Shown here: positions 24,464 through 33,770 of the stretch, piece after piece
Position numbering within the stretch: the stretch's first letter is position 1
Layout: each line of letters begins with the position of its first letter
Assembly (NCBI RefSeq): GCF_014858005.1
Contig: NZ_JACYOT010000013.1
Location: forward strand, 106,440 to 170,439
Direction: 5' to 3'
Length of the DNA: 64,000 nucleotides
Origin: Propioniciclava soli
GTDB lineage: Bacteria > Actinomycetota > Actinomycetes > Propionibacteriales > Propionibacteriaceae
Notes under the pieces: generated by a model
Told to the model about the DNA's origin: nothing
Databases searched by the model: none
Seen by the model: the letters and a program-made list of their open reading frames with translations, nothing else
Made by a program: the position numbers and the translations under genes

Positions 24464-25186
24464 CTAGCGCCGGACGAACGCGATGCGCTCGCGGCGGAGA
24501 CCTTCGTGGACGGACTGCACCCGGCCCAGCGGTTCGAGCTCCCGGTCGAGGGCCAGGCCGAGCAAGTGGTCGGCGAGGGCGGGGTTGCGCGCCAGCACCG
24601 GTCCGTGCGGGTAGGTGCCGATCACGCGGCCCTGGACGGCGCCCTCGGTGCCGTCGCCCGCATTGCCGATGCCGCGCTCGACGCGGGCCAGCGGCGTGGC
24701 GTCCGGGCCGAGGTGGGTGTAGCCGCCGTGATTCTCGAAGCCGGACAGCAGGTACTCCGAGCCGTCGGGGCGCGTCCAGCGGGTCAGGATCTCCCCGACG
24801 GCCCGGGTGGCTCCGCGCGTCGTGGTGACGTCGAGCAGGCCGAGGCCCTCACGGACCTCGTCGGTCTCGCCGATGGTGAACGTCTGGCCGCAGATCTGGT
24901 AACCCGCGCACACCGCGAACACCACGGCGCCGGCGTCCACCGCGGCGAAGAGCGAGCCGTCCTTCGTCAGCTCGCGGACGGCCGTGGTCTGGGCGTTGTC
25001 CTCCCCGCCGCCCATGCAGTAGATCGCGCCGTCGGCCGGCAGCGGATCGCCGGGCTCGACCACCACGACCTCGGCGTCGATGCCGCGCCAGCGCAGCCGC
25101 TGGGCCAGGACGAGGCTGTTGCCCTGGTCGCCGTAGATGCCGAGCAGCGACTGGTAGACGAGGACGATCTTCACCGGAGCGGTCAT
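24464..25186 (-). CDS. gatD: Lipid II isoglutaminyl synthase, glutaminase subunit
   Basis: A 240-residue class I glutamine amidotransferase that frees ammonia from glutamine for amidation of the stem-peptide D-glutamate. The nucleophile elbow is AVCAGYQICG with Cys93; the catalytic His is in GTYPHGP (His194), close to the positions in S. aureus GatD. Start 25186 overlaps the murT stop (ATGA), so the two subunits are made together. It acts in the cytoplasm on lipid II. The reading frame extending back to 25783 is inside murT and rejected. Confidence 0.95.
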   Translation of the reverse strand: MTAPVKIVLVYQSLLGIYGDQGNSLVLAQRLRWRGIDAEVVVVEPGDPLPADGAIYCMGGGEDNAQTTAVRELTKDGSLFAAVDAGAVVFAVCAGYQICGQTFTIGETDEVREGLGLLDVTTTRGATRAVGEILTRWTRPDGSEYLLSGFENHGGYTHLGPDATPLARVERGIGNAGDGTEGAVQGRVIGTYPHGPVLARNPALADHLLGLALDRELEPLGRVQSVHEGLRRERIAFVRR

Positions 25187-26481
25187 CGGAGGCCTGCCAT
25201 CTTGAGGAGCTTCTGGAAGGGGGTGTAGGTGGCGATGAGGTCGACCGGCTGGGGGGCGATCGAGGCGATCCGCAGGGCGTCGGTCAGGTCCACCGACACC
25301 TCGTGCTCCACCTCGGCGTAGGCCAACCGGACGGCGAGGTCGTAGGCGCGCGGGCCGGTGCAGATCACCTTCTTGCCCCGCAGCTGCTCGAACTCGACGT
25401 CCCACAGCCAGCTCACGTCCTTGCCGTCGGCCGCCACCGAGTCGATGGCCAGCACCACCGTCGGTGTCTCGAGCAGCGGCAGCGACTCGGCCCAGCCGGC
25501 CGGGTTCTTGCTCAGCACGAGGCGGACGCCCACGCCGTTGACCGTGGTCACCGCGAACCGGCCGGCGGGGGAGCGGACGGTGCGGAACCCCGTCAGGGCT
25601 TTGGAGACGGGCACACCGAGCTCGACGGCCGCCGCCAGCGCCATGGCCGCGTTGCTGACGTTGAACTTGCCGGGCACGTTCAGCGTCAGCTCGCGGACCG
25701 TGTGGTCGGGCAGCTCGACCGCGTCGCCGCGCACCACGTAGTCGGCCTGCGGCTCGGTGAGGTCGCAGCCCGGGCAGTCCCACCGTCCGGTGGGGGCGTC
25801 CGCGCTGGGGTTCTCGCGGGTGAGCAGGTCACCGCAGTTGGGGCACAGGGCCGCGTCGGCGACCCACGTGCTGGCGGTGTCGACCCAGATGACGCGTCGC
25901 GCCGCACCGGCCGCCCACGTCACGAGGGGGTCGTCGGAGTTCGCGATGACCACCGGGCCGGCGTCCCCGGCTGCCGTCAGGGAGTCACGCCACGCGCGGC
26001 CGAGGAACTTGATCTCGTGGTTGCGGTCGAGCTGGTCGCGGCTGAAGTTGAGCAGCACCAACACCTCGGGACGGCCGTGGGCGATCATGTCGGCCACCAC
26101 GCGCTCGTCGGTCTCGAGGACGGCGGTGTCGGCCTTCGGCGCCTTGGCCAGCGCGGACGCGATGCCGTAGTGCAGGTTGGCCCCGTCGGCGTTGGTGACG
26201 AGGCGCGCGGCGTCCGCCCCCAGCCCCTCGCGCACCGCGGCGGCGAGGAGGTGGGTCGAGGTCGTCTTGCCGTTCGTGCCCGTCACCGCGGCGATGCGGC
26301 GGCCGCGGAGCAGCAGGCGGAAGGCGTCCGGCTGGACGCGCGTGAGGATCTGGCCCCGGATCGAGGCGCCCGAGCCCCGGCCGAGCCGGCGGGACGCCCA
26401 CGCGGCGGCGTCCCCGAGAACGGTGCCCGCGGCGAGGCGGACGCGGTCGAACGAGGTCAGGTCACGAGGCACGGGCACCAT
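25183..26481 (-). CDS. murT: Lipid II isoglutaminyl synthase, Mur ligase-like subunit
   Basis: A 432-residue Mur-ligase-fold protein (ATP-binding GTNGKTT at 68-74, ETDE near 123, NFSRDQLDRNHE near 145) with a zinc ribbon of four cysteines (213, 216, 236, 239) inserted in the central domain and a C-terminal DUF1727 domain. MurT uses ATP to activate the glutamate alpha-carboxyl and ammonia from GatD to amidate it. ATG at 26481 is preferred since family members begin close to this point; a longer frame to 26601 overlaps the next gene. Confidence 0.95.
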   Translation of the reverse strand: MVPVPRDLTSFDRVRLAAGTVLGDAAAWASRRLGRGSGASIRGQILTRVQPDAFRLLLRGRRIAAVTGTNGKTTSTHLLAAAVREGLGADAARLVTNADGANLHYGIASALAKAPKADTAVLETDERVVADMIAHGRPEVLVLLNFSRDQLDRNHEIKFLGRAWRDSLTAAGDAGPVVIANSDDPLVTWAAGAARRVIWVDTASTWVADAALCPNCGDLLTRENPSADAPTGRWDCPGCDLTEPQADYVVRGDAVELPDHTVRELTLNVPGKFNVSNAAMALAAAVELGVPVSKALTGFRTVRSPAGRFAVTTVNGVGVRLVLSKNPAGWAESLPLLETPTVVLAIDSVAADGKDVSWLWDVEFEQLRGKKVICTGPRAYDLAVRLAYAEVEHEVSVDLTDALRIASIAPQPVDLIATYTPFQKLLKMAGLR

Positions 26482-26506
26482 TGTGCCCTGTCGCGATCGT
26501 GCACCG

Positions 26507-27799
26507 TCAGCCCGGTTCCGGCAGGCTGCCGATGCTGCGGCCGTCGGCCTCGAGCCGATCCGCCTGCTCCACGAGGGCATCGAGGGAGAAGGCTTCGTCA
26601 TCGATGCCGGCCATCAGGTCGCCGAGCTCGGCGAACCGGCCCGGCACCGTGGCCAGGGTGAAGTCGCGGGGGTCGAGCGCGTCCAGCTCGTCCCAGCGGA
26701 ACGGCGTCGACACCGTGCCCCGCGGGTTGCCGCGCAGAGAATACGCGCTGGCGAGGGTGTGGTCGCGGGCGTTCTGGTTGTAGTCGAGGAACACCTGGTC
26801 GGGTCGGCGGTCGCGTCGCCACCACGCGGTGGTGACGTCGTCGGGCAGCCGCTCCTCCACCGCGACCGCAAAGGCCCAGGCGGCGCGGCGCACCTCCGCA
26901 AAGCCGCGGTCGGGCGGGATGCGCACGTACACGTGGATGCCGTTGCCGCCGGAGGTCTTGGGGTAACCGGTGACGCCGAGCTCGTCGAGGGTGGCGCGCA
27001 CGGCCCCGGCCACGCGCACGACGCGGTCCCAGCCCGCGTCGGGCATCGGGTCGATGTCGATGCGCCACTCGTCGGGGGCGTCCACGTCGGAGCGGCGCAC
27101 GTTCCACGGGTGGAACTCCACCGTCGACATCTGCCCCGCCCAGGCGATCTCTGCCAGCTCGGTGGGGCACAGCTCGTCGGCGTGCAGGTCGAAGCGGGGG
27201 AAGTGCAGGCGAACGGTGGTGACCCACGGCGGGGCCCCCGAGGGCAGCCGCTTCTGGAAGACCTTCTCCCCGGCCAACCCCTTCGGAAAGCGGTGCAGCA
27301 TGGTGGGCCGGTCCCGCAGCGCGCGCAGGATCCCCGGCCCCACCGCCAGGTAGTACTGCACCACGTCGAGCTTGGTCCAGCCCGTCTCGGGGAAGTACAC
27401 GCGGTCCGGGCTGGAGATGCGCACGTCGCGGCCGCCCACGTCCAGCACCACCGGGGGCGCCTTCGGTGTGGACGCCGCGCCCGCTGCGGCGGCGCTGCGG
27501 CGGCGCGCCTCGCGGGCCGCGTCCTCGCCCGTGCCCGCCGGCCGTGCGGTGCCCATCGCCCGGCGCCACTGCTGTTGGCTGCGCGGCGCGGGCTCGGCGA
27601 AGTCGAGCCCTGCCTCGGTCAGGGCGGCGCTGAGCAGGTCGAGGGCCTTCGGCCCGACGCCGTGGAGCCCGGCGAGGTCAATGAAGCGCGCCCGCGTGAG
27701 GTCGGACGTTCGTGCGTACCCGGCGGCTTCCAGCGCCCGGCGGGCCGGCGCGGACAGACCGGCGGGCCACGGCGTCGTGGCGGGGGAAGGGTCGCTCAT
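26507..27799 (-). CDS. LigD-type DNA polymerase domain protein with N-terminal helix-hairpin-helix
   Basis: A 430-residue primase-like (AEP) polymerase of the kind that forms the PolDom of bacterial LigD, used in end joining or gap repair. Markers: VEFHPWNVR, the metal-binding DIDPMPD, SGGNGIHVYVRI and FLDYNQNARDHTLASAYSLRGNPRGTVSTP divided over the core. Unlike a full LigD there is no ligase or phosphoesterase domain. Residues 10-70 (LSAPARRALEAAGYARTSDL..LAGLHGVGPKALDLL) look like a helix-hairpin-helix DNA-binding unit. No ku gene lies in this window. It is transcribed upstream of murT-gatD on the same strand. Confidence 0.88.
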   Translation of the reverse strand: MSDPSPATTPWPAGLSAPARRALEAAGYARTSDLTRARFIDLAGLHGVGPKALDLLSAALTEAGLDFAEPAPRSQQQWRRAMGTARPAGTGEDAAREARRRSAAAAGAASTPKAPPVVLDVGGRDVRISSPDRVYFPETGWTKLDVVQYYLAVGPGILRALRDRPTMLHRFPKGLAGEKVFQKRLPSGAPPWVTTVRLHFPRFDLHADELCPTELAEIAWAGQMSTVEFHPWNVRRSDVDAPDEWRIDIDPMPDAGWDRVVRVAGAVRATLDELGVTGYPKTSGGNGIHVYVRIPPDRGFAEVRRAAWAFAVAVEERLPDDVTTAWWRRDRRPDQVFLDYNQNARDHTLASAYSLRGNPRGTVSTPFRWDELDALDPRDFTLATVPGRFAELGDLMAGIDDEAFSLDALVEQADRLEADGRSIGSLPEPG

Positions 27800-27948
27800 G
27801 GGCAGCAGTGTGGCACGGGCGGGGTGGTCCGACCGGCCGTGACGCCGACCCTTGACGCCACCGGCGGCCCCGCAGGATCATGTTTGTACCGCAAAGTTGG
27901 CGGGACATGAGGTCGCGCGAGAGCGGTCAAGGTGAGGGGGGGCGTGCC

Positions 27949-28560
27949 ATGACTGAAGCCTTCGACCCGGGCGAGGCGCTGGGGATGATCGAGGATGAGG
28001 AGTCCCGTGTGCGGCGAGCCTTGGCGGTGAACCTGCCGGTGCAGTTGCTGGCGTGGGGCGTCGCCTGGCTCGTGGGATTCCTCGCGCTGTGGCTCGACGT
28101 CCGCGCTCACTCCACCTACACCCCGCCCGGCACGTTGAGTTCGCTGGTGTTCTTCGCGTTGTTGCTGGTCGCAGGCGTGGTGACCGCGATCGCGACCACC
28201 CGCGCCACCCGGGGTGTCGGCGGCCGGACGGCACGCACCGGCGCACGGCTGGGCCTCGGCTGGGGTGTGGGTTATGGCGGGTTCGTGCTGGTGGCGGGCG
28301 GCGTGGCCGTGTACGGCACGCCGGAGGCCGCCAGCGTGATGATGACCGCCGGGGCGGTGCTCATTGCCGGGTTGATGTATCTGCTCAGCGGGGCGGTGTG
28401 GGACGACCCGTTGCTGGTCCGGCTCGGGGTCGGCATCATCGCCGTGGGGGGCGTCGCCAGCTGGACGGGGCCGGTCTGGGCGCCGTTGGTCGCGGGTGTG
28501 GCCGGGGGCGGCGGACTGCTCGTGGCCGCCGGTCTGGCCGCGAGGCGACGGCGTGCTTGA
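27949..28560 (+). CDS. Five-to-six-pass membrane protein of unknown function
   Basis: A 203-residue protein with an acidic soluble N-terminus (TEAFDPGEALGMIEDEESRVRRAL) and about five hydrophobic segments: LLAWGVAWLVGFLALWL, LVFFALLLVAGVVTAI, GGFVLVAGGVAVYG, AGAVLIAGLMYLLSG and a last pair near the C-terminus. The layout resembles actinobacterial membrane proteins paired with a small winged-helix regulator, and such a regulator follows, overlapping by eight bases. ATG 27949 is preceded by a GAGGGGGG ribosome site. No transport motif is seen. Confidence 0.75.
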   Translation: MTEAFDPGEALGMIEDEESRVRRALAVNLPVQLLAWGVAWLVGFLALWLDVRAHSTYTPPGTLSSLVFFALLLVAGVVTAIATTRATRGVGGRTARTGARLGLGWGVGYGGFVLVAGGVAVYGTPEAASVMMTAGAVLIAGLMYLLSGAVWDDPLLVRLGVGIIAVGGVASWTGPVWAPLVAGVAGGGGLLVAAGLAARRRRA

Positions 28561-28831
28561 CCCGCTCGATCCCGTGATCCACGCCCCGGTGCGGTTACGG
28601 ATCATGGTGACGCTCGCCGCGCTGGGCCCCGGTGACGATCTCTCCTTCAGCCGCCTGCAGAGTCTGCACCAACTCACCGCTGGCAATCTGATCACCCACC
28701 TGCGCAAGCTCGAGGACGCCGGGTACGTCCTGACCCGCAAGCAGGGTCGCGCGACGTCCGCCCGACTCACCGAGGAGGGGCGAGTCGCCTTCACCACCTA
28801 CCGGCGGACGCTGCGCTCGATGCTCGGTTGA
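28553..28831 (+). CDS. Small winged-helix transcriptional regulator
   Basis: A 92-residue winged-helix DNA-binding protein (PF13601-like). The helix-turn-helix lies in DDLSFSRLQSLHQLTAGNLITHLRKLEDAGYV and the wing in LTRKQGRATSARLTEEG. I chose GTG 28553, overlapping the membrane-protein stop by eight bases. Regulators of this type usually repress the membrane protein next to them. An imperfect dyad (ttTGTACcgcaaAGT) near 27884 in the membrane gene's upstream region could be the operator, but that is only suggestive. It converges with xdhC, overlapping by 34 bases. Confidence 0.85.
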   Translation: MLDPLDPVIHAPVRLRIMVTLAALGPGDDLSFSRLQSLHQLTAGNLITHLRKLEDAGYVLTRKQGRATSARLTEEGRVAFTTYRRTLRSMLG

Positions 28832-30009
28832 GCACCGGCTGGCGGTTGCCGATCGGGCCCCCGGTGGATCCGGCCCGCCCGCGACGACAGTCGCTCCCCA
28901 GAGCCGCCCCAGCGCACCGCCACGATCTCGGCGGCGATGGAGAGGGCGGTCTCCTCCGGGGTGCGGCCGCCCAGGTCGAGGCCGATCGGGCTCGCGAGCC
29001 GCGCCAGCTCCTCCTTCGTCACCCCGGCCTGGCGCAGCCGCGCCGTCCGGTTCTCGTGGGTGCGGCGGCTGCCCATGGCGCCGAGGTAGGCCAGCGAGGG
29101 AAGGCGCAGGGCGACCTCCAGCAGCGGCACGTCGAACTTCGGGTCGTGGGTGAGCACGGTGATGACGGTGCGCCCGTCGAGGCGGCCGGCGTCCCGTTCG
29201 TGGGCGAGGTAGCGGTGCGGCCAGTCCACGACGACGGCGTCCGCCTCGGGGAACCGCGCCCGAGTCGCGAAGACCGGCCGCGCGTCGCACACGGTGACGT
29301 GGTAGCCGAGGAAGGTGCCCATGCGCGCCACCGCGGCCGCGAAGTCGATTGCGCCGAACACGATCATCCGCGGCCGCGGCGCGAACGACTCGACGAAGAC
29401 GCGCAGCCCCTCCCCGCGCCGTTCGCCGTCCGCGCCATAGGTCAGCGTGCCGTTCTGGCCGAGCGCCAACAGCCCCCGGGCGTCGTCGACCACGGCCCCA
29501 TCGGCCCGCTTGGACGCCAGCGACCCACCCATGGCGTCCGCGGCGGCGTCGTCGGCGGCGGCGTCGGCGGCGTCCGCAGTGACCACCCGCCGGCGACCCA
29601 GCCAGCCGGGGTCGGGGTGCTCGATCACGGTCGCGACCGCGACCGGCTCGCCGGCCTCCACCCGACGCGCCACCTCGCCCAGCTCGGGAAATGTCTCCCG
29701 TGAGACCGGCGCCACGAACACGTCGAGGACGCCCCCGCACGTCAACCCGACGGCGAACGCGTCGTCGTCGGAGACGCCGTAGCGCTGCAGGGCCGGCGTC
29801 CCCGAGGTCACGACGGAGCCGGCCAGCTCGTAGACCGCGCCCTCGACGCAGCCGCCCGACACCGAGCCGACCACCGTCGCGTCCGGCCCGACCAGCATGG
29901 CCGCGCCGGCCGGACGCGGCGAGGAGTGGAACGTCGCGACCACCGTCGCGAGCGCGACCGTCGCGCCGGCGTCCCACCACGCCAGCAGCTCGGGCAGCAC
30001 GTCACGCAC
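28798..30009 (-). CDS. xdhC: XdhC-family molybdenum hydroxylase maturation protein
   Basis: A 403-residue XdhC/CoxI-family protein, which binds the molybdenum cofactor and fits it (with sulfuration) to xanthine-dehydrogenase-like enzymes. The N-terminal domain has ALATVVATFHSSPRPAGAAMLVGPD and GSVSGGCVEGAVYE; the C-terminal Rossmann domain has MIVFGAIDFAAAVARMG, DPKFDVPLLEVAL and LGAMGSRRTHENR. GTG at 30009 overlaps the end of the preceding gene by eight bases and has a GGGGGG ribosome site. It is the last gene of the hydroxylase operon. Confidence 0.92.
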   Translation of the reverse strand: MRDVLPELLAWWDAGATVALATVVATFHSSPRPAGAAMLVGPDATVVGSVSGGCVEGAVYELAGSVVTSGTPALQRYGVSDDDAFAVGLTCGGVLDVFVAPVSRETFPELGEVARRVEAGEPVAVATVIEHPDPGWLGRRRVVTADAADAAADDAAADAMGGSLASKRADGAVVDDARGLLALGQNGTLTYGADGERRGEGLRVFVESFAPRPRMIVFGAIDFAAAVARMGTFLGYHVTVCDARPVFATRARFPEADAVVVDWPHRYLAHERDAGRLDGRTVITVLTHDPKFDVPLLEVALRLPSLAYLGAMGSRRTHENRTARLRQAGVTKEELARLASPIGLDLGGRTPEETALSIAAEIVAVRWGGSGERLSSRAGRIHRGPDRQPPAGAQPSIERSVRR

Positions 30010-30592
30010 GGACGCCCCCCGGTCGCAGCCCCGCCCCGGTGTTGACGTCCACGTCGGCACCGCTCGCCAGGTCGCCACACTCGACGCCCCGCACCCGGTC
30101 GATGTGCGCGGCCAGGTAGGAGCCGGCGCCCCGGTCGCCGACCGCGGTGGCCAGCACGCCGTCCCAGTGCGCGCGGCCCAGCAGGACGGGGTGACCCGGC
30201 ACGCCGCCGTAGGTGGCCCGCGCCAGGGCCGACGCGCCGGAGGCGGCAGCCAGCACCCGCTGGGTCACCCGGGCGTCCACGTCGGGCAGGTCGACGAGCG
30301 AGACGAGCACGGCGTCGTGGTCGGACGCGGCCACCGCATCGAGCCCGGCGCGCAGCGACGCCCCCAGGCCGTCGGCCCACCGAGCCGCGAGCACAGCCCG
30401 CACCGACGGCGGCACCAGACCCGCGGCCTGCGACGCCCCGGCCCCGAGAACCACCGTGATCCCCGCGCAGGGGCGCAGCGCCGCCAGGGCGCGCAGCAGC
30501 CAGGCCGAGCCGTCGGCGTCCCGGGCCAGCGCCTTCGGCCCGCCGAACCGCGTGCCTGCCCCCGCCGCCAGCAGCAGACCGTGCGTGCTCAC
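30002..30592 (-). CDS. MobA/MocA-like nucleotidyltransferase for molybdenum cofactor
   Basis: A 196-residue NTP-transferase-fold protein: LLLAAGAGTRFGGPKALA is the nucleotide loop, and VLVSLVDLPDVDARVTQRVL holds the metal-binding aspartates. By context it is a molybdopterin cytidylyl- or guanylyltransferase of the MocA type that finishes the cofactor for the adjacent hydroxylase. The GTG start at 30592 overlaps the large-subunit stop (GTGA) and its end overlaps xdhC, so translation is coupled on both sides. Confidence 0.9.
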   Translation of the reverse strand: MSTHGLLLAAGAGTRFGGPKALARDADGSAWLLRALAALRPCAGITVVLGAGASQAAGLVPPSVRAVLAARWADGLGASLRAGLDAVAASDHDAVLVSLVDLPDVDARVTQRVLAAASGASALARATYGGVPGHPVLLGRAHWDGVLATAVGDRGAGSYLAAHIDRVRGVECGDLASGADVDVNTGAGLRPGGVRA

Positions 30593-32769
30593 GCCTCGGC
30601 CAGCGCCGAGGGCGTGAAGGGCAGGCTGCGCAGTCGCTTCCCGGTGGCGTTGAACACGGCATTGCCGAGGGCGGCCGGCGTCCCGACCATGCCGATCTCG
30701 CCGATGCCCTTGGATCCCTTGGCTCCGAACCACGGGTCGTGCTCGGGCAGGAACTCGACGTCGATGGGCGGCACGTCGGCGTGCGCGGCGACGTGGTAGC
30801 TCGCCAGGTCGCCGTTCGCGATGTGCCCGAACCGGGGGTCGCGGTAGGACTCCTCCAGCAGGGCGCCCGAGAGCGCCATGATCATGCCGCCCATCACCTG
30901 GCTGCGGGCCGTCCTCGGGTTGATGATCGTGCCCGCGGCGTACACCCCGAGCAGCCGTCGCACCCGCACCTCGTCGGTGACCGAGCTCACCGCGACCTCC
31001 GCGAAGTGGGCGCCGAACGCGTTGCGGGAGTACTTGTTCGAGCCCTTGGGCGGGCCACTGCGGCCCGTCGCCGAGGCGCCCTCGGCCGGGTGCAGGCCGT
31101 GCTTGCGGCGGAACGCCTCGCAGGCCGCCACGACCGAGTTGCCCCATTCGTAGGTGCCCGAGCTGCCGCCGGCCACCATCGCCATCGGCGTGCCCGTGCG
31201 TCCGATGTCGGTGACCACCAGATCCGGGTCCACGCCCAGCGCGTCCGCCGCGATCTGCGCCAACACCGTGTGGGCGCCGGTGCCGATGTCGGAGGCCTGG
31301 AGCTGCACGACGTACCGGCCGCCGGTGAACAGGATCTTCGCGGCGAACGTGACCATGTGCATGTTCGGGAAGACCGCCGACGCCATGCCGAGCCCGATCT
31401 GCCACTCGCCGTCGCGCCGCTGCCCCGGGGCCTGACGCTCGTCCCAGCCGAAGCGCTCCGCACCCCGCTGCAGGCAGGCGACGAGGGCCCGAGTGCTCCA
31501 CGGTTTGCCGTTCTCGGGGTCGACGTCCGGCTCGTTGCGCACGCGCAGGTCCACCGGGTCGATCCCCGCGGTGTGCGCGAGTTCGTCGAGCGCCGTCTCG
31601 AGGGCGAACATGCCGGTGAAGTCGCCCGGCGCGCGCATCCAGGTCGAGGGCGGCACGTCGAGCTCGAGGACGCGGTGCTCGGTGTGCCGGTTCGGCGTGG
31701 CGTACATCATGCGCGTCGACATGCAGGAGTGGTCGACGCTGTTCTTGACCCGGGACGCCGCCTGCGTCGACACGTGCTCGACCATCGTGAGCCGGCCCTC
31801 GGCGTCCGCCGCCAGGCGCACGTGCTGGCTGCTCGCCGCCCGGTGCCCGACGACGCTGAACATCTGCTGCCGGGTGAGGGCCAGCTTGACCGGCCGCGGC
31901 GACACGATCTTGGCCGCGAGGCTGGCCAGCACCAGGTGGGGGTGCGGGAACGCCTTGCCGCCAAACGCGCCGCCCACGTAGGGCGAGCTGACGTCGAGCT
32001 GGTGCGGCAGCAGCCCGAGCAGGGGGGCGAGCAGCAGGCGGTGCGGGAGCGGGCCCTGGTTGCTGTCCTGCAGCGTGAGCCGCGTGGCCCGCACGTCGAG
32101 CGGCGAGACCTCGTGCCAGGTCGCGATGACCGCGTGCGGCTCCATCTGGGCGTGGTATTGCGCCGTGTGCTCGTACGTCGCGTCGACGCGGTGGACGCCC
32201 TCGCCCCAGCCCTGCTCCGGGTCACCCTTGGTCTCGCTCCCGGGCCGCATGAGCACGACCTTGGCGGTGGTCACGTCCGGGCCGTCCGGGTCGAGCTCGA
32301 CCTTCGAGGGTGCCTCGTCGTAGGTGAACACCAGGAGTTCGGCGGCCTCGCGGGCCGCCTCGGGGGTGTCGGCGATGACCCCGCCGATGATCTGGCCGCG
32401 GTGGTGCACCTCGGGGCCCTGCAGGATCCACAGGCCGGCGTCGGCCTTGACGCGCAGCCGGGGTGCGTCGGCGTGGGTCAGCACCCGGATGACCCCCGGC
32501 ACCGCGGCGGCGCGGGACGCGTCCACGCCGATGATCGTGCCGCGCGCGATCGTGGAGAGCACCGGCCAGACGTGACACGGATTCGTGGTCGGGTGCTCGT
32601 AGGCGTAGGGGGCCGTACCGGTGACCTTGAGGGGCGCATCCACCCGGCGCCGGTCGGTGCCCACGCTGGGTTCGCGCGGACCGGCCGACCGCTGCGGATC
32701 CGGTGCGGCGTGGAGGGGCAGCACGGGCGATTCGGACGATCGGCCCTGGGCGTCGCGCGTCGCGGTCAT
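30589..32769 (-). CDS. Molybdenum hydroxylase large subunit (xanthine dehydrogenase / PaoC-like)
   Basis: A 726-residue molybdopterin-binding subunit. Family features in order: RRVDAPLKVTGTAPYAYEHP, the DVSSPYVGGAFGGK cofactor loop, MRAPGDFTGMFALETALDELA, GIGTGAHTVLAQIAADALG written here with DIGTGAHT, and GSKGIGEIGMVGTPAALGNAVFNATG near the C-terminus, which includes the conserved catalytic glutamate region. It resembles the PaoC/YagR branch of periplasmic or cytoplasmic aldehyde oxidases more than classic XdhB. No Tat signal is seen in the operon, so it is probably cytoplasmic. Substrate undecided: aldehyde or purine. Confidence 0.92.
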   Translation of the reverse strand: MTATRDAQGRSSESPVLPLHAAPDPQRSAGPREPSVGTDRRRVDAPLKVTGTAPYAYEHPTTNPCHVWPVLSTIARGTIIGVDASRAAAVPGVIRVLTHADAPRLRVKADAGLWILQGPEVHHRGQIIGGVIADTPEAAREAAELLVFTYDEAPSKVELDPDGPDVTTAKVVLMRPGSETKGDPEQGWGEGVHRVDATYEHTAQYHAQMEPHAVIATWHEVSPLDVRATRLTLQDSNQGPLPHRLLLAPLLGLLPHQLDVSSPYVGGAFGGKAFPHPHLVLASLAAKIVSPRPVKLALTRQQMFSVVGHRAASSQHVRLAADAEGRLTMVEHVSTQAASRVKNSVDHSCMSTRMMYATPNRHTEHRVLELDVPPSTWMRAPGDFTGMFALETALDELAHTAGIDPVDLRVRNEPDVDPENGKPWSTRALVACLQRGAERFGWDERQAPGQRRDGEWQIGLGMASAVFPNMHMVTFAAKILFTGGRYVVQLQASDIGTGAHTVLAQIAADALGVDPDLVVTDIGRTGTPMAMVAGGSSGTYEWGNSVVAACEAFRRKHGLHPAEGASATGRSGPPKGSNKYSRNAFGAHFAEVAVSSVTDEVRVRRLLGVYAAGTIINPRTARSQVMGGMIMALSGALLEESYRDPRFGHIANGDLASYHVAAHADVPPIDVEFLPEHDPWFGAKGSKGIGEIGMVGTPAALGNAVFNATGKRLRSLPFTPSALAEA

Positions 32770-33770
32770 GGCCGGTCTCCCTCGGTCTGGGTGAGTTCGG
32801 TGAGGACGGCGACGGTCGTGCGCCGCAACTGGCCCACCTTGAAGGCGTTGTCCTTGCCCGGACGCGCCGCCTCGAGTTCGGCATCGATGGCCGCCTCGAA
32901 CGCCGCCGGGGTGGCCGGTTGGCCGCGCAGCGCGTCCTCGGCCGCCCGGGCGCGGTGGGGTTTGTGGGAGACGCCGCCGAGCGCGAGCCGCACATCGGTG
33001 ACGACGCCGTCGGCGACGTCCACCGCCGCCGCCACCGACACCAGCGCGAAGGCGTACGAGGCGCGGTCGCGCACCTTGCGGTAGCGCGAGCGCGACGCCC
33101 ACGGCAGGGCCAAGATCTCCACGGCCGTGATGATCTCGGACGCCTCCAGCGTCGTGTCGCGCTCGGGGGCGTCCCCCGGGAGCCGGTGGAACTGGTCGAA
33201 CGGGATGGCCCGCTCACCACCGGGGCCGGTGACGTGGACGATCGCGTCCAGCGCGGCGAGCGGAACGCACAGGTCGGAGGGGTGGACCGCCACGCAGTGC
33301 TCGGACGCGCCGATCAGGGCGTTGTACGTGCCGTAGCCGTCGAGGGCGGAGCAGCCGGACCCGGGCTCGCGCTTGTTGCACGGCGTCGAGCGGTCCTGGA
33401 AGTAGACGCAGCGGGTGCGCTGCAGCAGGTTGCCCCCGGTGGAGGCCATCGACCGCAGCTGCCCGGACGCCCCCGCGAGCAAGGCTTCGCTGACGAACGG
33501 GAAGCGGCGGCGCAGCGCGGGGTCGGCCGCCAGGTCGGCGTTGCGGACGTTCGCGCCGATGCGCAGGCCACCATCAGCGGTCTCCTCGACGCCGCCGAAG
33601 TCCAGGCGGCTGAGGTCGATCAGGGTGTCGGGGCGCGCGATGCCGAGACGGAGGTGGTCCACCAGGTTGGTACCGCCGGCCAGGTACGCGGTCTGGGTGT
33701 CGTCGCCGTCGCCGGCCAGCTCGAGGGCCTCGGCGATCGAACCCGGCCGGGCGTACGCGAAGGCCTTCAT
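32766..33770 (-). CDS. Molybdenum hydroxylase FAD subunit with extra [4Fe-4S] site (PaoB/YagS-like)
   Basis: A 334-residue FAD-binding subunit (PCMH fold): AYLAGGTNLVDHLRLG and GGNLLQRTRC are the FAD pyrophosphate loops. A cysteine-bearing insert (RTRC then STPC and GSGCSA) after the second loop matches the additional [4Fe-4S] site of PaoB-type subunits. Start 33770 overlaps the small-subunit stop (ATGA) and its own end overlaps the large-subunit start (ATGA). It carries electrons from the iron-sulfur clusters to FAD. Confidence 0.92.
   Translation of the reverse strand: MKAFAYARPGSIAEALELAGDGDDTQTAYLAGGTNLVDHLRLGIARPDTLIDLSRLDFGGVEETADGGLRIGANVRNADLAADPALRRRFPFVSEALLAGASGQLRSMASTGGNLLQRTRCVYFQDRSTPCNKREPGSGCSALDGYGTYNALIGASEHCVAVHPSDLCVPLAALDAIVHVTGPGGERAIPFDQFHRLPGDAPERDTTLEASEIITAVEILALPWASRSRYRKVRDRASYAFALVSVAAAVDVADGVVTDVRLALGGVSHKPHRARAAEDALRGQPATPAAFEAAIDAELEAARPGKDNAFKVGQLRRTTVAVLTELTQTEGDRP

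Noticed and set aside
30010..30078. ATG start for xdhC at 30078
   Set aside because: It would lie well inside the preceding gene; GTG 30009 has an eight-base overlap and a G-rich ribosome site.
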